From assembly GCF_003385185.1 (NCBI RefSeq), contig NZ_PQHZ01000034.1, forward strand, positions 1-64,000: DNA of 64,000 bases, read 5' to 3'. This stretch comes from Amycolatopsis palatopharyngis. GTDB lineage: Bacteria > Actinomycetota > Actinomycetes > Mycobacteriales > Pseudonocardiaceae. The translations under genes were made by a program, and so were the position numbers. The notes beneath the pieces are model-generated. The model saw only the letters and a program-made list of their open reading frames with translations, had not been told where the DNA came from and did not search any database. Of the stretch, positions 22,202-32,970 are shown one piece after another (positions within the stretch are counted from its first letter, which is position 1; the number at the start of each line of letters is the position of its first letter).

Positions 22202-22477
22202 CTACTCGCCCTCGGTGTGCTCGAGCAGGCCGGCGTGGATCTCGCGCAGCGCGATCGACAGCGGCTTCTCCCGCGGACCCGGCTCGACCAGCGGCCCCAC
22301 GTACTCCAGCAGGCCCTCGCCGAGCTGGGCGTAGTAGTCGTTGATCTGCCGAGCACGCTTCGCCGAGTAGATCACCAGCGCGTACTTCGAGCTGACCTTC
22401 TCAAGCAGGTCGTCGATCGGCGGGTTGGTAATGCCTTCCAACGCCTCGCCCTGGGCACCCAGCGTAATCGCGGTCAC
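22202..22477 (-). CDS. rpoZ: RNA polymerase omega subunit
   Basis: The 91-residue omega subunit stabilises RNA polymerase assembly. The conserved [20 protein letters not shown] and the [13 protein letters not shown] segment identify it. The GTG start overlaps the gmk stop codon (GTGA), so translation is coupled to gmk. The gmk-rpoZ-coaBC-metK order is the standard actinobacterial arrangement. Confidence 0.96.
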   Translation of the reverse strand: MTAITLGAQGEALEGITNPPIDDLLEKVSSKYALVIYSAKRARQINDYYAQLGEGLLEYVGPLVEPGPREKPLSIALREIHAGLLEHTEGE

Positions 22478-23157
22478 TCGTCGTGCTCCGAATCGTCGGT
22501 GTGGTCGTCCTGAATTATGGACTCGTCCGTCATCAAGGTTAGCAACTGCCTCGCGGCGGTCCGCACGTCGGCATTGACAATGCGTTCGTCGAACTCACCG
22601 GAGGCCGCCAGTTCCCGTTCCGCCTCGGCGAGACGGGCCCGTACGGCGGCGTCCTCCTCGGTGCCCCTGCCGGTCAACCTGCCGACGAGTTCGCCCCAGG
22701 ACGGCGGCAGCAGCATTACCAGCCGCGCGTCCGGCATGGCCTCACGAACCTGGCGCGCGCCCTGCAGTTCGATCTCGAGAACGGCGGGCCGCCCGGACCG
22801 CAACGCGGCCTCGACGGGCGCCCTTGGGGTGCCGTAGCAGTTCCCGGCGAACTCGGCGTACTCCAGCAGTTCGCCGCCGGCGGCCATCGCGTCGAAGGCG
22901 GACCTGTCGACGAAGTGATAGTGCACCCCGTCCACCTCGCCAGGGCGGGGTTCGCGCGTGGTGACCGAGACGCTGAAGTAGATCCGCGGGTCGAGCCGCC
23001 GCAACTCCCCGACCACACTCGACTTACCGACGCCCGATGGTCCCGAGACGACGGTGAGCCGGTGCCGGGAGACGTTCCCCGGCACCGGCTCATCGTGGGA
23101 CTTGCTGCCGGCGACCCGGCCGGCTTCGGTTGGGGCGTCGTGAACCCCGTCGCTCAC
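22474..23157 (-). CDS. gmk: Guanylate kinase
   Basis: Gmk phosphorylates GMP to GDP. The 227-residue protein has Walker [12 protein letters not shown], the GMP-binding segment [20 protein letters not shown], and the [16 protein letters not shown] and [12 protein letters not shown] motifs. About 30 extra residues precede the P-loop core, and the C-terminal tail is acidic ([11 protein letters not shown]). The GTG start overlaps the mihF stop (GTGA), which favours the long N-terminus; a later start would break that coupling. Confidence 0.95.
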   Translation of the reverse strand: MSDGVHDAPTEAGRVAGSKSHDEPVPGNVSRHRLTVVSGPSGVGKSSVVGELRRLDPRIYFSVSVTTREPRPGEVDGVHYHFVDRSAFDAMAAGGELLEYAEFAGNCYGTPRAPVEAALRSGRPAVLEIELQGARQVREAMPDARLVMLLPPSWGELVGRLTGRGTEEDAAVRARLAEAERELAASGEFDERIVNADVRTAARQLLTLMTDESIIQDDHTDDSEHDE

Positions 23158-23471
23158 TGACCGCTGAACTCGGCCAGCAGCGCCTTACGCTGCCGGTCTC
23201 CGAGACCGCGCAGCCTGCGGCTGGGGGCGATCTCGAGACGCTCCATCGTCTGCTGCGCACGCACCTTGCCGACGCCGGGAAGGGCTTCCAGCAGAGCGGA
23301 CACCTTCATCTTGCCGAGGACCTCGTCCTCGTCGGCCTGCTTCAGCACCTCGGCCAGGGTGGTGCCGCCCCGCTTGAGCCGCTCCTTGAGCTCCGCGCGG
23401 GCGCGACGGGCGGCAGCGGCCTTCTCCAGCGCCGCAGCACGCTGTTCCTCGGTGAGCTGGGGAAGTGCCAC
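23154..23471 (-). CDS. mihF: Actinobacterial integration host factor MihF
   Basis: MihF (sIHF) is the nucleoid-associated protein of actinobacteria, unrelated to E. coli IHF, and is needed for normal growth and DNA topology. The 105-residue protein has a helical basic N-terminus ([14 protein letters not shown]) and a helix-two-turn-helix DNA-binding region with [20 protein letters not shown]. The GTG start has an excellent GGAGG six bases upstream. It heads a translationally coupled run with gmk and rpoZ. A promoter is expected in the 301-bp gap upstream, which also carries a dispersed repeat. Confidence 0.95.
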   Translation of the reverse strand: MALPQLTEEQRAAALEKAAAARRARAELKERLKRGGTTLAEVLKQADEDEVLGKMKVSALLEALPGVGKVRAQQTMERLEIAPSRRLRGLGDRQRKALLAEFSGQ

Positions 23472-23605
23472 GTTTTCCTCCGGTAGTACTCAAATTCTGG
23501 GTGGGTGTCGCGACCGTACCGACACGCCAGTACCGACCACAATGCGGGGTGGCCCGATCACAGCCGTTTCCGGGCCTGGTAGTGCGATTCGACGCCGCAT
23601 GATCC

Positions 23606-23624
23606 CCGAATGTCCGCCATTCGG
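23606..23624. repeat. Short hairpin in the mihF-pyrF gap
   Basis: CCGAATG and CATTCGG form a perfect 7-bp inverted repeat around a 5-nt loop. It sits in the gene-free stretch 23472-23772, about 20 bp from the MITE-like element. It might stop read-through from the pyr genes or be an operator for mihF; the sequence does not decide. Confidence 0.35.
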
Positions 23625-23642
23625 CCCAATATCCGGCTTTCC

Positions 23643-23763
23643 GCGATCCGTGGAACTCGGCCGACGAAGTCCCGCTATCGGGGCGGCAGGGCGTCACACG
23701 CAGCAGAACTGGACAGTCCCTGGGAGTCAGAGCCCTGGCGACTCGATCGCGGCCCCGAGTTCA
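23643..23763 (+). mobile_element. MITE-like dispersed element, copy A
   Basis: This stretch of about 120 bp matches 29161-29279 (opposite orientation) at roughly four of five positions, with one 3-base gap. The cores gacgaagtcccgctatcg and gtcagagccctggcgactcg match perfectly. Copy A has short terminal inverted repeats, GAACTCGG at 23652-23659 and CCGAGTTC at 23755-23762. There is no coding capacity and no clear target-site duplication. It lies just beyond the 3' end of pyrF, between the pyr genes and mihF. Confidence 0.72.
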
Positions 23764-23772
23764 GAGTCAAGC

Positions 23773-24642
23773 TCAGCCCCGCAACGAGTCCTGTACGTGC
23801 CGGAGTGCGGCACGCAGGGCCGCCGGGTCGGGGCCGTGGCGCAGGATGTCCCGCGCGGAAGCGGGCAGTACGCCGGTCAACCGCGAGCCGAATACGCGGC
23901 GCAGATCGGCCACCGTGGCGCCCTGTGCGCCGAAACCGGGCGCCAGTACCGGACCGTTCAGCGCACTCAGGTCGAGTTCGTCCGCACCGATGGTCGCCCC
24001 GACCACGACCCCGACGTCCCCACCGCGCCGCGCGGTCGCGTTCCGCCGCGCGGCCGCGTCGACGATCGACTGCGCCAGCGTCCTGCCGCCAGCACTGTCG
24101 GCACCGCCAGCGCCGTCAGCGCCGTCAGCGACCCGTGCCTGCTGTCCCCGCGCACTCTCCGGATTGGAGGTTCGGGCCAGTACGAACACTCCCCTGCCCT
24201 GTTCCCTGGCCAGTTCCAGGGTCGGGAGCAGGGAGTCGAAGCCGAGGTAGGGCGACACCGTGATGGCGTCGGCGGCCAGTGGTGCGCCTTCGGTCAGGTA
24301 CGCGGCCGCGTAGGCGGCCATGGTGGAGCCGATGTCGCCGCGTTTGACGTCGAGGAGCACCAGTGCGCCCGCCTCGCGTGCGAGGAGGAGGACCCGCTCC
24401 AGCACGGCGATACCGGCCGAGCCGTACGCCTCGAAGAACGCCGACTGCGGCTTGAGTACCGACACCTCCCCCGCGAGCGCCTCGGTCGCGGTCAGCGCGA
24501 ACCGCTCCAGCCCGCCCGCGTCGGCGGTGAGGCCCCATTCCCGGAGTAGCGCGGGGTGCGGGTCGACGCCGGCGCACAGCGGGCCCCGTTCGGCGACGGC
24601 GGCGGACAGCCTGGCGCCGAACGGGACCTGCGCCTCGGTCAC
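23773..24642 (-). CDS. pyrF: Orotidine 5'-phosphate decarboxylase
   Basis: PyrF decarboxylates OMP to UMP, the last de novo step. The 289-residue protein is the long type-2 form found in actinobacteria, with CAGVDPHP, the catalytic [13 protein letters not shown] (Asp-Lys-Asp) and PGFGAQGA for phosphate. A low-complexity Gly/Ala insert, [13 protein letters not shown], lies near residue 180 and looks like an expanded loop. The GTG start overlaps the carB stop (GTGA). A MITE-like repeat follows the stop. Confidence 0.95.
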   Translation of the reverse strand: MTEAQVPFGARLSAAVAERGPLCAGVDPHPALLREWGLTADAGGLERFALTATEALAGEVSVLKPQSAFFEAYGSAGIAVLERVLLLAREAGALVLLDVKRGDIGSTMAAYAAAYLTEGAPLAADAITVSPYLGFDSLLPTLELAREQGRGVFVLARTSNPESARGQQARVADGADGAGGADSAGGRTLAQSIVDAAARRNATARRGGDVGVVVGATIGADELDLSALNGPVLAPGFGAQGATVADLRRVFGSRLTGVLPASARDILRHGPDPAALRAALRHVQDSLRG

Positions 24643-27600
24643 GGCTGTGCCCGCAGCGCCGCCTGCAGATCCTGCAGGGAGCGCACGCCGATGTCCCCGC
24701 GAATGAGCGCCTCGATGCCGTGCACGGCGGCCGCGGCGCCCTGGATCGTGGTGATGCAGGGGATGTCCCTGGACACCGCCGCCGTCCGGATCTCGTAGCC
24801 GTCCACTCGCGGACCACTGTTGCCGTACGGAGTGTTGATCACCATCACGACCTCGCCCGCCAGGATGACCTCGACGATGTCGCGTTCGGACTGTGCCGAA
24901 CTGGTGGGAGTTTCGTAGTGCTTGCGCACCACGGAGCAGTCGATTCCGTTGCGGCGCAACACCTCCGCCGTCCCGGACGTGGCCAGGATCTCGAAGCCGA
25001 GATCGGCGAGGCGCTTGACCGGGAACACCAGCGAACGCTTGTCCCGGTTGGCCACCGAGACGAACACCTTGCCCGAGGTCGGCAGGGAACCGTAGGCGCC
25101 CGCCTGTGATTTGGCGAACGCCTTGCCGAAGGAGACGTCCACGCCCATCACCTCACCGGTGGACTTCATCTCCGGCCCCAGCAGCGAGTCGACCCCGTGC
25201 CCCTCGGGCGTGCGGAAGCGGTGGAAGGGCAGCACGGCCTCCTTCACCGACACCGGCGAGTGCGCGGGCAGATCCCCGCCGTCACCCGTGGCTGGCAGGA
25301 CGCCGTCGCGGCGCAGCTGCGCGATCGTGGACCCGGTCATCACCAGCGAGGCGGCCTTCGCCAGCGGAACCGCGGTCGCCTTGGACACGAACGGCACCGT
25401 CCGCGACGCCCTCGGGTTCGCCTCCAGCACGTACAGCACGTCGTCCTTGAGCGCGTACTGCACGTTCAGCAGGCCGCGCACACCGACGCCCTTGGCGATC
25501 GCCTCCGTGGAGCGGCGAACGGCCTCCAGGTCGGTGCGGCCGAGCGTGATCGGCGGCAGGGCACACGAGGAGTCGCCGGAGTGGATACCGGCCTCCTCGA
25601 TGTGCTCCATCACGCCGCCGAGGTAGAGCTCCACACCGTCGTAGACGGCGTCCACGTCGATCTCGATCGCGTCGTCGAGGAACCGGTCGACGAGCACCGG
25701 ATGCTCCGGGGTCACCTCGGTGGCGCGCTGGATGTACCCGGCGAGGTGGGCCTCGTCGTAGACGATCTCCATGCCCCGCCCGCCGAGTACGTAGGAGGGC
25801 CGCACGAGCACCGGATAGCCGATCTCGTCGGCGATCCGCTTCGCGCCCTCGAACGAGGTCGCCGTTCCGTAACGCGGGGCGGGCAGCCCCGCGTCGACCA
25901 GCACCTGCCCGAACGAGCCGCGGTCCTCCGCGAGGTGGATCGCCTCCGGCGGTGTCCCCACGATGGGCACGCCCGCGTCGGCCAGCCGCTGCGCCAGGCT
26001 CAGCGGGGTCTGCCCGCCCAGCTGCACGATGACCCCGGCGACGGTGCCCGACTCCTGCTCGGCGTGCACCACCTCGAGCACGTCCTCGAAGGTCAGCGGC
26101 TCGAAGTAGAGACGGTCGGAGGTGTCGTAGTCGGTGGAGACGGTCTCCGGGTTGCAGTTGACCATCACGGCCTCGAACCCGGCCTCGCGCAGCGCGATCG
26201 CGGCGTGCACGCAGGAGTAGTCGAACTCGATACCCTGCCCGATCCGGTTGGGCCCGGAGCCCAGGATCAGCACCTTGTCCCGCTCGGTCTGGGCCGTGAC
26301 CTCGGACTCCGCGCCGCGATCGAGCTCGTAGGCCGAGTAGTGGTACGGCGTCTTCGCCGCGAACTCGGCTGCGCAGGTGTCCACGGTCTTGAAGACCGGC
26401 CGCACACCGAGGCGGTGGCGCAGCGCGCGGACACCGTCCTCCCCGGCCAGTTCCGGCCGCAGCGCCGCGATCTGCTGGTCGGAGAGGCCGGTGCGCTTGG
26501 CGCGCAGCAGCAGCGTTCCGTCCAGTACCGGAGCGTCGCGCACCTGCGCGCCGATCTCGCCGATCAGGGCGATCTGGTCGATAAACCACGGGTCGATGCC
26601 ACTGGCCTCGTGCACCTGAGCCACGGTCGCGCCGAACCGCAGTGCCCGCTCGACGACGTAGAGCCTGGCGTCATGCGGGGTGCGCAGCTGCTCGAGGAGC
26701 GAGTCGACGGTCACGCCGGCGGGATCGGGCTCGGTCCAGAAACCGCCTGCCTTCGTGTCGATCGAGCGCAGTGCCTTGCCCAGCGCCTCGGGGAAGCTGC
26801 GGCCCATCGACATTGCCTCGCCGACGCTCTTCATCGTGGTCGTCAGTGTCGGGTCCGCGCCGGGGAACTTCTCGAACGCGAACCGGGGCACCTTCACCAC
26901 CACGTAGTCGAGCGTGGGCTCGAACGAGGCCGGGGTCTCACCGGTGATGTCGTTGCGGATCTCGTCGAGGGTGTAGCCGACCGCGAGCCGGGCGGCGATC
27001 TTGGCGATCGGGAAACCCGTCGCCTTCGACGCCAGCGCCGAGGACCGGGACACCCGGGGGTTCATCTCGATGACGACCATCCGCCCGTCGCGGGGGTTGA
27101 TCGCGAACTGGATGTTGCAGCCGCCGGTCTCCACCCCCACCGCGCGCAGGACGTCGATGCCGACGTCGCGCATGTGCTGGTACTCGCGGTCGGTCAGCGT
27201 CATCGCGGGCGCGACGGTCACGGAGTCGCCCGTGTGCACACCCATGGCGTCGATGTTCTCGATCGAGCAGATGACCACGACGTTGTCGTTCTTGTCGCGC
27301 ATCAGCTCGAGCTCGTACTCCTTCCAGCCGAGCACGCTCTCCTCGATGAGCACCTCGGTGACCGGGCTCTCCTCCAGCCCGAGCGAGGCCATCCGCTCCA
27401 GCTCGTCCTCGGTGTGCACCATCCCGGAGCCGAGGCCGCCCATCGTGTACGACGGCCGGATGACCACGGGCAGGCCGAGATCGTCGACCGTCTTGCGCAC
27501 CTCGTCCATCGAATGGCAGACGGCGCTGCGCGGTACCTCGGCACCGATCGAGCGGACGATGTCCTTGAACTTCTGCCGGTCCTCACCGCGCTGGATGGCG

Positions 27601-27977
27601 TCGATGTCCGCGCCGATCAGCTCGACGCCGTATTTCTCCAGCACCCCGCGCTCGTGCAGGGCGACGGCGGCGTTGAGCGCGGTCTGGCCGCCGAGGGTGG
27701 CCAGGAGCGCGTCGATCGGGCGCCCCTGCTCCTTCTCGTTGGCGATGACCTTCTCCACGAAGTCCGGGGTGACCGGCTCGATGTAGGTCGCGTCGGCGAA
27801 CTCGGGGTCGGTCATGATCGTGGCGGGGTTGGAGTTCACCAGGCTGACCCGGATGCCCTCCTCGCGCAGCACCCGGCATGCCTGGGTGCCCGAGTAGTCG
27901 AACTCGGCGGCCTGCCCGATCACGATCGGCCCGGAGCCGATCACCAGGACGTGCTCGATGTCTGTACGTTTCGGCAT
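24639..27977 (-). CDS. carB: Carbamoyl-phosphate synthase large subunit
   Basis: CarB makes carbamoyl phosphate from bicarbonate, ATP and ammonia channelled from CarA, supplying pyrimidine and arginine synthesis. The 1112 residues contain two homologous ATP-grasp halves ([18 protein letters not shown] near residue 14 and [17 protein letters not shown] near residue 568) and a C-terminal methylglyoxal-synthase-like allosteric domain (about 940-1100), where UMP normally acts. Both halves look complete. The ATG overlaps the carA stop by one base. Confidence 0.97.
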   Translation of the reverse strand: MPKRTDIEHVLVIGSGPIVIGQAAEFDYSGTQACRVLREEGIRVSLVNSNPATIMTDPEFADATYIEPVTPDFVEKVIANEKEQGRPIDALLATLGGQTALNAAVALHERGVLEKYGVELIGADIDAIQRGEDRQKFKDIVRSIGAEVPRSAVCHSMDEVRKTVDDLGLPVVIRPSYTMGGLGSGMVHTEDELERMASLGLEESPVTEVLIEESVLGWKEYELELMRDKNDNVVVICSIENIDAMGVHTGDSVTVAPAMTLTDREYQHMRDVGIDVLRAVGVETGGCNIQFAINPRDGRMVVIEMNPRVSRSSALASKATGFPIAKIAARLAVGYTLDEIRNDITGETPASFEPTLDYVVVKVPRFAFEKFPGADPTLTTTMKSVGEAMSMGRSFPEALGKALRSIDTKAGGFWTEPDPAGVTVDSLLEQLRTPHDARLYVVERALRFGATVAQVHEASGIDPWFIDQIALIGEIGAQVRDAPVLDGTLLLRAKRTGLSDQQIAALRPELAGEDGVRALRHRLGVRPVFKTVDTCAAEFAAKTPYHYSAYELDRGAESEVTAQTERDKVLILGSGPNRIGQGIEFDYSCVHAAIALREAGFEAVMVNCNPETVSTDYDTSDRLYFEPLTFEDVLEVVHAEQESGTVAGVIVQLGGQTPLSLAQRLADAGVPIVGTPPEAIHLAEDRGSFGQVLVDAGLPAPRYGTATSFEGAKRIADEIGYPVLVRPSYVLGGRGMEIVYDEAHLAGYIQRATEVTPEHPVLVDRFLDDAIEIDVDAVYDGVELYLGGVMEHIEEAGIHSGDSSCALPPITLGRTDLEAVRRSTEAIAKGVGVRGLLNVQYALKDDVLYVLEANPRASRTVPFVSKATAVPLAKAASLVMTGSTIAQLRRDGVLPATGDGGDLPAHSPVSVKEAVLPFHRFRTPEGHGVDSLLGPEMKSTGEVMGVDVSFGKAFAKSQAGAYGSLPTSGKVFVSVANRDKRSLVFPVKRLADLGFEILATSGTAEVLRRNGIDCSVVRKHYETPTSSAQSERDIVEVILAGEVVMVINTPYGNSGPRVDGYEIRTAAVSRDIPCITTIQGAAAAVHGIEALIRGDIGVRSLQDLQAALRAQP

Positions 27978-29137
27978 CAGTGGCCGCCCTTTCCTTCGAC
28001 CCGCTCCATCAGGCCGACGAACTCGTCGAACAGCGGCGCCGCGTCGTGCGGTCCCGCGGCGGCCTCGGGGTGGTACTGCACGGAGAACGCGGGGACGTCG
28101 GCGCAGCGGACTCCCTCGACCGTGTCGTCGTTCGGGCAGTAATGGCTGATCTGCGCCGCCCCGAAGTCGGACTCGAAGCGCTGGCCCGGCTCACCCTCGA
28201 GCGCGAAGCCGTGGTTCTGTGCGGTGATCGCCACCGTTCCGGTCGCCACGTCGATCACCGGGATGTTGATGCCGCGGTGGCCGTAGCGCATCTTGTAGGT
28301 CCCGAGGCCGAGCGCGCGGCCGAGGATCTGGTTGCCGAAGCAGATGCCGAACAGCGGGAGCTCGCGCCCGAGTACCTGCTTGGTGAGTGCGGTGGCGTGT
28401 TCGGTGGTCGCCGGGTCACCAGGGCCGTTGGAGAGGAACACGCCGTCCGGCTCGACGGCGAGGAGATCGTCCAGGCTGCTGGTCGCGGGCAGCACGTGCA
28501 CCTCGATCCCGCGCTTGCTCAGCTGTCGCGGAGTGTTGGACTTGATCCCGAGGTCCAGCGCGGCCACCCGGAACCGGGTCTCGCCCTGTGCGGCCACGAC
28601 GTACGGCGAGCGGGTGGTCACCTCGCCCGCGAGATCCGCGCCCTGCATTCCGGGACTGGCCCGCACCTCGTTGAGCAGGTCGGCGTCGGAGCGGGCGGAT
28701 CCGCCCGCCAGCAGCGCTTCGCCGGAGAAGACCCCGGCACGCATAGCGCCGTGCTCCCGGATGTGGCGGGTGAGCGTCCTGGTGTCGACCTCGGCGATAC
28801 CGACCACGCCCTGCTCGGCCAGTTCGTGATCGAGGGTGCGGCGGGAGCGCCAGTTGGACGGGGTCCGTGCCGGGTCGCGGACGACATATCCCGCCACCCA
28901 GATCCGCGCTGACTCGTCGTCCTCGTCGTTCCATCCGGTGTTACCGATCTGCGGCGCGGTCTGCACCACGATCTGCCGGTGGTAGGACGGATCGGTCAAC
29001 GTCTCCTGGTATCCGGTCATGCCCGTGCTGAACACGACCTCACCCAGACTCGTCCCTCGCGCGCCGTAGGCGCTGCCGCGGAACACGCGGCCGTCCTCGA
29101 GTACCAGCGTCGCCGGTGTCTGTGTACTGCCCGTCAT
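27977..29137 (-). CDS. carA: Carbamoyl-phosphate synthase small subunit
   Basis: CarA is the glutamine amidotransferase subunit that feeds ammonia to CarB. The 386 residues show the N-terminal CarA domain ([31 protein letters not shown]) and a class I GATase domain with the nucleophile Cys in [11 protein letters not shown] and the His/Glu pair in YHPEAAAGP. The start overlaps the end of the upstream membrane protein gene (ATGA at 29134-29137). It is part of the pyr operon. Confidence 0.97.
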   Translation of the reverse strand: MTGSTQTPATLVLEDGRVFRGSAYGARGTSLGEVVFSTGMTGYQETLTDPSYHRQIVVQTAPQIGNTGWNDEDDESARIWVAGYVVRDPARTPSNWRSRRTLDHELAEQGVVGIAEVDTRTLTRHIREHGAMRAGVFSGEALLAGGSARSDADLLNEVRASPGMQGADLAGEVTTRSPYVVAAQGETRFRVAALDLGIKSNTPRQLSKRGIEVHVLPATSSLDDLLAVEPDGVFLSNGPGDPATTEHATALTKQVLGRELPLFGICFGNQILGRALGLGTYKMRYGHRGINIPVIDVATGTVAITAQNHGFALEGEPGQRFESDFGAAQISHYCPNDDTVEGVRCADVPAFSVQYHPEAAAGPHDAAPLFDEFVGLMERVEGKGGH

Positions 29138-29817
29138 CGCTGGGCCCCTCCTTTGGTCTGAGAACTCGGTTCCGCAATCGAGTCGCCAGGGCTCTGACGC
29201 CCAGCGACCGACCAGTCCTGCTGCCCGGCGCCCTGCCGCCTCGATAGCGGGACTTCGTCGGCCGAGTCCTGCGGATCACCACGACCTCGCAACTCCCCGT
29301 TCTCAGTCCCTGCCTTGGTCTGCGGGCCGGTCGCGCCGTCACCGAGCGCGTCGATCCACTTCGGATAGACATCGACGTCATCGCCACGGAACCCCGTGTC
29401 CACGTTCTCCTCGCCGACGCGCCAGGTGATCACCAGCAGACTGTCGGTGCCCATCACCTTGCCCGCCATACCCTTTCCGGTCGCGATGTCCACAACGGAC
29501 TCTCGTGGTATCCAGAAGCCGGGCGCTCCGACGCGCTCCACCTCGATCCCGCCGGGGTAGCAGCGCAGGGTCGCGCTCGTGCGCAGGCCCGCTCCCCTGG
29601 TGACGATCCGCTCCTGCCAGCGCCCGGCCCTCGTCGTGCAGACGTACAGTCCGTATGCCTCGAGTTCCGGCTCGCCCGGCTGTGCGGGGACCTCCGGAAA
29701 CGGCGGGAACTCGACGCTCTGCGCCCGCCCCTGGCGTCGCCAGCCTCGCCACATCCCGTACACGCACAGGCCGAAGAAGGCGGCGACCAGCAACGAAAGC
29801 AACAACCTGTCCATCAC
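29134..29817 (-). CDS. PH-like membrane protein of the pyr operon
   Basis: This 227-residue protein sits between pyrC and carA, as Rv1382 does in M. tuberculosis. It has one N-terminal membrane helix ([19 protein letters not shown]) and a conserved PH-like domain (about 50-165) with [29 protein letters not shown] and [18 protein letters not shown]. Its role is unknown. From about residue 180 onward the protein is encoded by the MITE-like element at 29161-29279 and is Gln/Ser/Arg-rich, so the C-terminus looks acquired. The start overlaps the pyrC stop and the stop overlaps the carA start. Confidence 0.82.
   Translation of the reverse strand: MMDRLLLSLLVAAFFGLCVYGMWRGWRRQGRAQSVEFPPFPEVPAQPGEPELEAYGLYVCTTRAGRWQERIVTRGAGLRTSATLRCYPGGIEVERVGAPGFWIPRESVVDIATGKGMAGKVMGTDSLLVITWRVGEENVDTGFRGDDVDVYPKWIDALGDGATGPQTKAGTENGELRGRGDPQDSADEVPLSRRQGAGQQDWSVAGRQSPGDSIAEPSSQTKGGAQR
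29161..29279 (-). mobile_element. MITE-like dispersed element, copy B
   Basis: This is copy B of the element at 23643-23763, in inverse orientation. It lies inside the coding frame of the membrane protein gene and supplies about its last 40-50 codons, apart from a final stretch before the stop. The termini are AGGACTCGG and CCGAGTTCT. The frame stays open through it, and the overlap of the host gene's stop with the carA start is preserved. Confidence 0.72.
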
Positions 29818-31157
29818 GAGGTCCCATCAAGCATATTTACGATTTTCCCTTCACGGGAGGTGATTCGCCCGCGCAACAGCGTGGCGCTCACCACGCCGGG
29901 CAGCCGCATCCCCTCGTACGGGGTGTTCTCCGCGATGCTCGCCAGTTCGGCGCCGTGGACCGTCCACTCGGTATCGGGATCGACGAGTGTCAGGTTGGCC
30001 GGCTCACCGACGGCGATCGGCCTGCCCTGGTCGGGCAGCCCGGCGATCTCCGCGGGCCGCTCGCTCATGACCCTGGCGACACCGCGCCAGTCCAGCAGCC
30101 CCGGGCGGACCATGGTCTCGGTCACGATCGACAGCGCCGTCTGCAGCCCGAGCATGCCCGGCTTGGCCGCGGCCCACTCACAGTCCTTGTCCTGCACGGC
30201 ATGCGGGGCGTGATCGGTCGCGACGCAGTCGATGATCCCCTCGGCCAGCGCCGCCCGCAGCCGCTCGGCGTCGCTCCCGGTACGCAGCGGCGGGTTGACC
30301 TTGTTGACCGGGTCATAGGTCGCCAGCCGCTCGTCGGTGAGCAACAGGTGGTGCGGGGTCACCTCGGCCGAGACCCGCGTACCCCTGGCCTTCGCCCAGC
30401 CCAGCACGTCGGCGGTACCCGTGGTCGAGACGTGGCAGATGTGCAGCCTGGCTTCGGCATGCAGTGCGAGCAGGCAGTCCCGCGCCACGATCGACTCCTC
30501 GGCCGAGGCGGGCCAGCCGGGGTATCCGAGCCGCGCGGCCCGTTCTCCCTCGTGTGCCTGCGCACCGACCGTGAGCCGGGGCTCCTCCGCGTGCTGGGCG
30601 ACGACCACGTCGAGTGCGGTGGAGTACTCCAGTGCCCTGCGCATGATCAACGGGTCCGCGACGCAGTGCCCGTCGTCGGAGAAGACCCGCACGCCGGCCA
30701 CCGAGGTCGCCATCGTGCCCAGTTCGGCCAGCCGCTTCCCGGCGAGGCCGACGGTGACGGCGCCGACCGGGTGCACGTCAACCAGCCCGGCCGCTTGGCC
30801 CAGCCGCCACACGTGCTCGACGACGACCGCGTTGTCGGCCACCGGATCGGTGTTGGCCATGGCGAACACCGCGGTGAAACCACCGAGCGCGGCCGCGGCC
30901 GATCCGGTGGCGATGGTCTCGGTGTCCTCACGGCCCGGCTCGCGCAGGTGTGTGTGCAGGTCCACGAAACCGGGCAGCAGCACCTGACCACCCGCGTCGA
31001 TCACGGTGGTCTCGGTGCTGTCCGCGTTGCCGGTCTCGCGCTCCGGCGCCGCGCTGCCCGCGGGATCGATCCGCACGATGACGCCGTCGGCGATCACCAG
31101 GTCGACCGGTTCTCCTTCGCCGTAGGGTCGTGCGCCCCTGATGACGACGTCGTTCAC
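29814..31157 (-). CDS. pyrC: Dihydroorotase
   Basis: PyrC cyclises carbamoyl aspartate to dihydroorotate. The 447-residue amidohydrolase is of class I, with the zinc-binding [10 protein letters not shown], the [10 protein letters not shown] His and the catalytic Asp in [23 protein letters not shown] is the substrate loop. Start GTG overlaps the pyrB stop (GTGA); the stop overlaps the downstream membrane protein gene (ATGA). Dihydroorotate dehydrogenase (pyrD) and pyrE are not in this window. Confidence 0.96.
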   Translation of the reverse strand: MNDVVIRGARPYGEGEPVDLVIADGVIVRIDPAGSAAPERETGNADSTETTVIDAGGQVLLPGFVDLHTHLREPGREDTETIATGSAAAALGGFTAVFAMANTDPVADNAVVVEHVWRLGQAAGLVDVHPVGAVTVGLAGKRLAELGTMATSVAGVRVFSDDGHCVADPLIMRRALEYSTALDVVVAQHAEEPRLTVGAQAHEGERAARLGYPGWPASAEESIVARDCLLALHAEARLHICHVSTTGTADVLGWAKARGTRVSAEVTPHHLLLTDERLATYDPVNKVNPPLRTGSDAERLRAALAEGIIDCVATDHAPHAVQDKDCEWAAAKPGMLGLQTALSIVTETMVRPGLLDWRGVARVMSERPAEIAGLPDQGRPIAVGEPANLTLVDPDTEWTVHGAELASIAENTPYEGMRLPGVVSATLLRGRITSREGKIVNMLDGTS

Positions 31158-32107
31158 GATGTCGGTTCTTCCTCTCCGGCCAGCAGGTGATAGAGGACCG
31201 CCATGCGCACGTGCACACCATTGCGGACCTGTTCGGTGATCGCCGAGCGCGGTGAGTCCGCGACCGCGGAGCCGATCTCCATCCCGCGCAGCATCGGTCC
31301 CGGATGCAGCACGACGGCATGCTCCGGCAGCAGGCCCAGCCTGCGCTCGTTCAAGCCGTAGGCGATCGAGTACTCACGCGCGGAGGGAAAGAAGTTGCCA
31401 CCCGGGGTGTCGCCCCCGTTCATCCGCTCCGCCTGGACCCGCAGCATCATCACCGCGTCGACCGCGGGCAGCTCGGCGTCCAGGTGGTGGGAAACGGTCA
31501 CGGGCAGACTGCGGACACCTGGCGGCAGCAACGTCGGCGGCGCGACGAGCACCACCTCGGCGCCGAGGGTGGTCAGCAGGTGCACGTTGGACCGGGCCAC
31601 CCTGCTGTGCAGAACGTCACCGACGATCGCGATCCGCCTGCCGGACAGCGAGCCGAGCCGCTCGCGCAGGGTCGCCGCGTCCAGCAGCGCCTGCGTCGGG
31701 TGCTCGTGCATCCCGTCGCCCGCGTTCACCACGGCGGTACCCGCCTCGGCCAGCCAGCCGGACAGCCGATGGGCGGCGCCGGAGGCCGGATGCCGGACGA
31801 TCACGCAGTCCGCGCCCGCCGCGGCCAGGGTCAGCGCGGTGTCGCGCAGCGACTCGCCCTTGCCCACCGAGGAGCTCGCGGCGGAGACGTTGATCACGTC
31901 AGCGCTCATCCACTTGCCTGCGATCTCGAAGGAGACCCTGGTCCTGGTGGAGTTCTCGTAGAACATCGTGACCACCGTGCGGCCCCGCAGCGTCGGCAGC
32001 TTCTTCACCTCGCGCCCGAGCAGTGTGCGCTTGAGCTCGTCGGCCGTGTCGAGCACCGCGGTGGCCGTCGCGGCGTCGAGGCCGTCGGTGGCGAGCAGGT
32101 GCTTCAC
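31154..32107 (-). CDS. pyrB: Aspartate carbamoyltransferase catalytic subunit
   Basis: PyrB joins carbamoyl phosphate to aspartate, the committed pyrimidine step. The 317 residues contain the carbamoyl-phosphate loop [34 protein letters not shown] and [12 protein letters not shown]. No pyrI regulatory subunit is present. The start overlaps the pyrR stop by 4 bp, so PyrR-dependent control of pyrR translation would extend to pyrB by coupling. Confidence 0.96.
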   Translation of the reverse strand: MKHLLATDGLDAATATAVLDTADELKRTLLGREVKKLPTLRGRTVVTMFYENSTRTRVSFEIAGKWMSADVINVSAASSSVGKGESLRDTALTLAAAGADCVIVRHPASGAAHRLSGWLAEAGTAVVNAGDGMHEHPTQALLDAATLRERLGSLSGRRIAIVGDVLHSRVARSNVHLLTTLGAEVVLVAPPTLLPPGVRSLPVTVSHHLDAELPAVDAVMMLRVQAERMNGGDTPGGNFFPSAREYSIAYGLNERRLGLLPEHAVVLHPGPMLRGMEIGSAVADSPRSAITEQVRNGVHVRMAVLYHLLAGEEEPTS

Positions 32108-32703
32108 CGTTCCCCCTCCTGACCGCGCAGCAGTACCGCGTCCCGGCCGTCCGTTTCGGAAAGCAGCACCGACACGTCCTCGGCGCGGGAGGTCGGGACG
32201 TTCTTGCCCACGTAGTCCGCCCGGATCGGCAGCTCGCGGTGTCCCCGGTCCACCAGCACCGCGAGCTGGACCGCGCGGGGACGACCGTGGTCGCGCAGGG
32301 CGTCGAGGGCGGCGCGAATGGTTCGTCCGGAGAAAAGCACGTCATCGACCAGCAGAACGGTCCGGCCGTCGATCCCACCGTCCGGGAGAGCGGTCTCCTC
32401 GAGCGGCCGCGGTGGCTTATGCCGCAGGTCGTCCCGGTAGAGGGTGACGTCGAGGGCTCCGACGGGAACCTCGACGCCGGAGAACTCGGCGATCCGGCCG
32501 GCGAGCCTGCGGGCCAGCGGCGTTCCCCTGGTGGGAATCCCGAGTAGCACCGGTGGGGCCGCACTGCCTCCGGCTCCAGCACCCAGTGCTGTTTTCTCGA
32601 TGACCTGATGGGCCATTCGAGCGATGGTGCGCGCGACGTCGCCGGCCGAGAGGAGCTCGCGCTCCATGGCCGGTTCCGTCGCACCACGTGGACGTGGCGC
32701 CAC
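32104..32703 (-). CDS. pyrR: Pyrimidine operon regulator PyrR / uracil phosphoribosyltransferase
   Basis: PyrR binds pyr mRNA in response to UMP and has weak uracil phosphoribosyltransferase activity. The 199-residue protein shows [16 protein letters not shown], the PRPP loop [20 protein letters not shown] and the C-terminal [11 protein letters not shown]. The start is GTG at 32703, chosen for AAGGAGG ending 6 bases upstream; an internal ATG at MERELLSAG is also possible. The leader carries a PyrR-type binding hairpin that can mask this ribosome binding site. It heads pyrR-pyrB-pyrC-(membrane protein)-carA-carB-pyrF. Confidence 0.95.
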   Translation of the reverse strand: MAPRPRGATEPAMERELLSAGDVARTIARMAHQVIEKTALGAGAGGSAAPPVLLGIPTRGTPLARRLAGRIAEFSGVEVPVGALDVTLYRDDLRHKPPRPLEETALPDGGIDGRTVLLVDDVLFSGRTIRAALDALRDHGRPRAVQLAVLVDRGHRELPIRADYVGKNVPTSRAEDVSVLLSETDGRDAVLLRGQEGER

Positions 32704-32706
32704 GGT

Positions 32707-32738
32707 GGACCTCCTTCCCCGCCTCACTGGACGGGTCC
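32707..32738 (-). promoter_or_regulatory. PyrR-binding RNA hairpin overlapping the pyrR ribosome binding site
   Basis: On the minus-strand transcript CCCG (32735-32732) and CGGG (32721-32718) can pair around the 10-nt loop UCCAGUGAGG, which fits the PyrR binding-loop consensus UCCnGnGAGG. Just outside, GGACC (32738-32734) is complementary to GGUCC (32711-32707), which abuts the Shine-Dalgarno sequence AAGGAGG. A PyrR-stabilised hairpin would therefore hide the ribosome binding site. Translational repression of this sort is described for M. smegmatis pyr. The element is read from sequence; its use here is inferred. Confidence 0.75.
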
Positions 32739-32855
32739 TTAAAGGACGTCAATGTGCCTGGTTGGCATGGAAATCGGACTGAGACTAGCAGGACAGCGCA
32801 CTCAGCCTTCCGGGTGGTGTCCCCCCGCGGTCACAGCTGTCCCACGATGATCTGC

Positions 32856-32883
32856 TTGACCTGGTGACGACAACGCGTAACCA
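32856..32883 (+). promoter_or_regulatory. Candidate distal bldD promoter
   Basis: TTGACC (32856-32861) and TAACCA (32878-32883) are separated by 16 bp on the plus strand and could serve as -35 and -10 boxes. This would give a leader of nearly 200 nt for bldD. The gene-free stretch 32704-33087 otherwise holds the pyrR leader, a GTCACC/GGTGAC palindrome and a second possible promoter. Confidence 0.35.
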
Positions 32884-32970
32884 TTACTCTCAGTATTCGA
32901 CTCAGAGAGGGTTTAATCAGGACCGATCCAGCGACCACGGGCCGCAGACCCGTGCGAGCGACCGGTCCAC

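Noticed and set aside
23643-23763. Insertion sequence or transposase remnant
   Set aside because: No frame in or around the element resembles a transposase; only a short non-coding repeat with small terminal repeats is seen.
25197-28142. Open frame of 981 codons antisense to carB
   Set aside because: It mirrors carB codon by codon in GC-rich DNA, is rich in His/Arg/Gly/Val and resembles no family. The opposite strand encodes a complete CarB.
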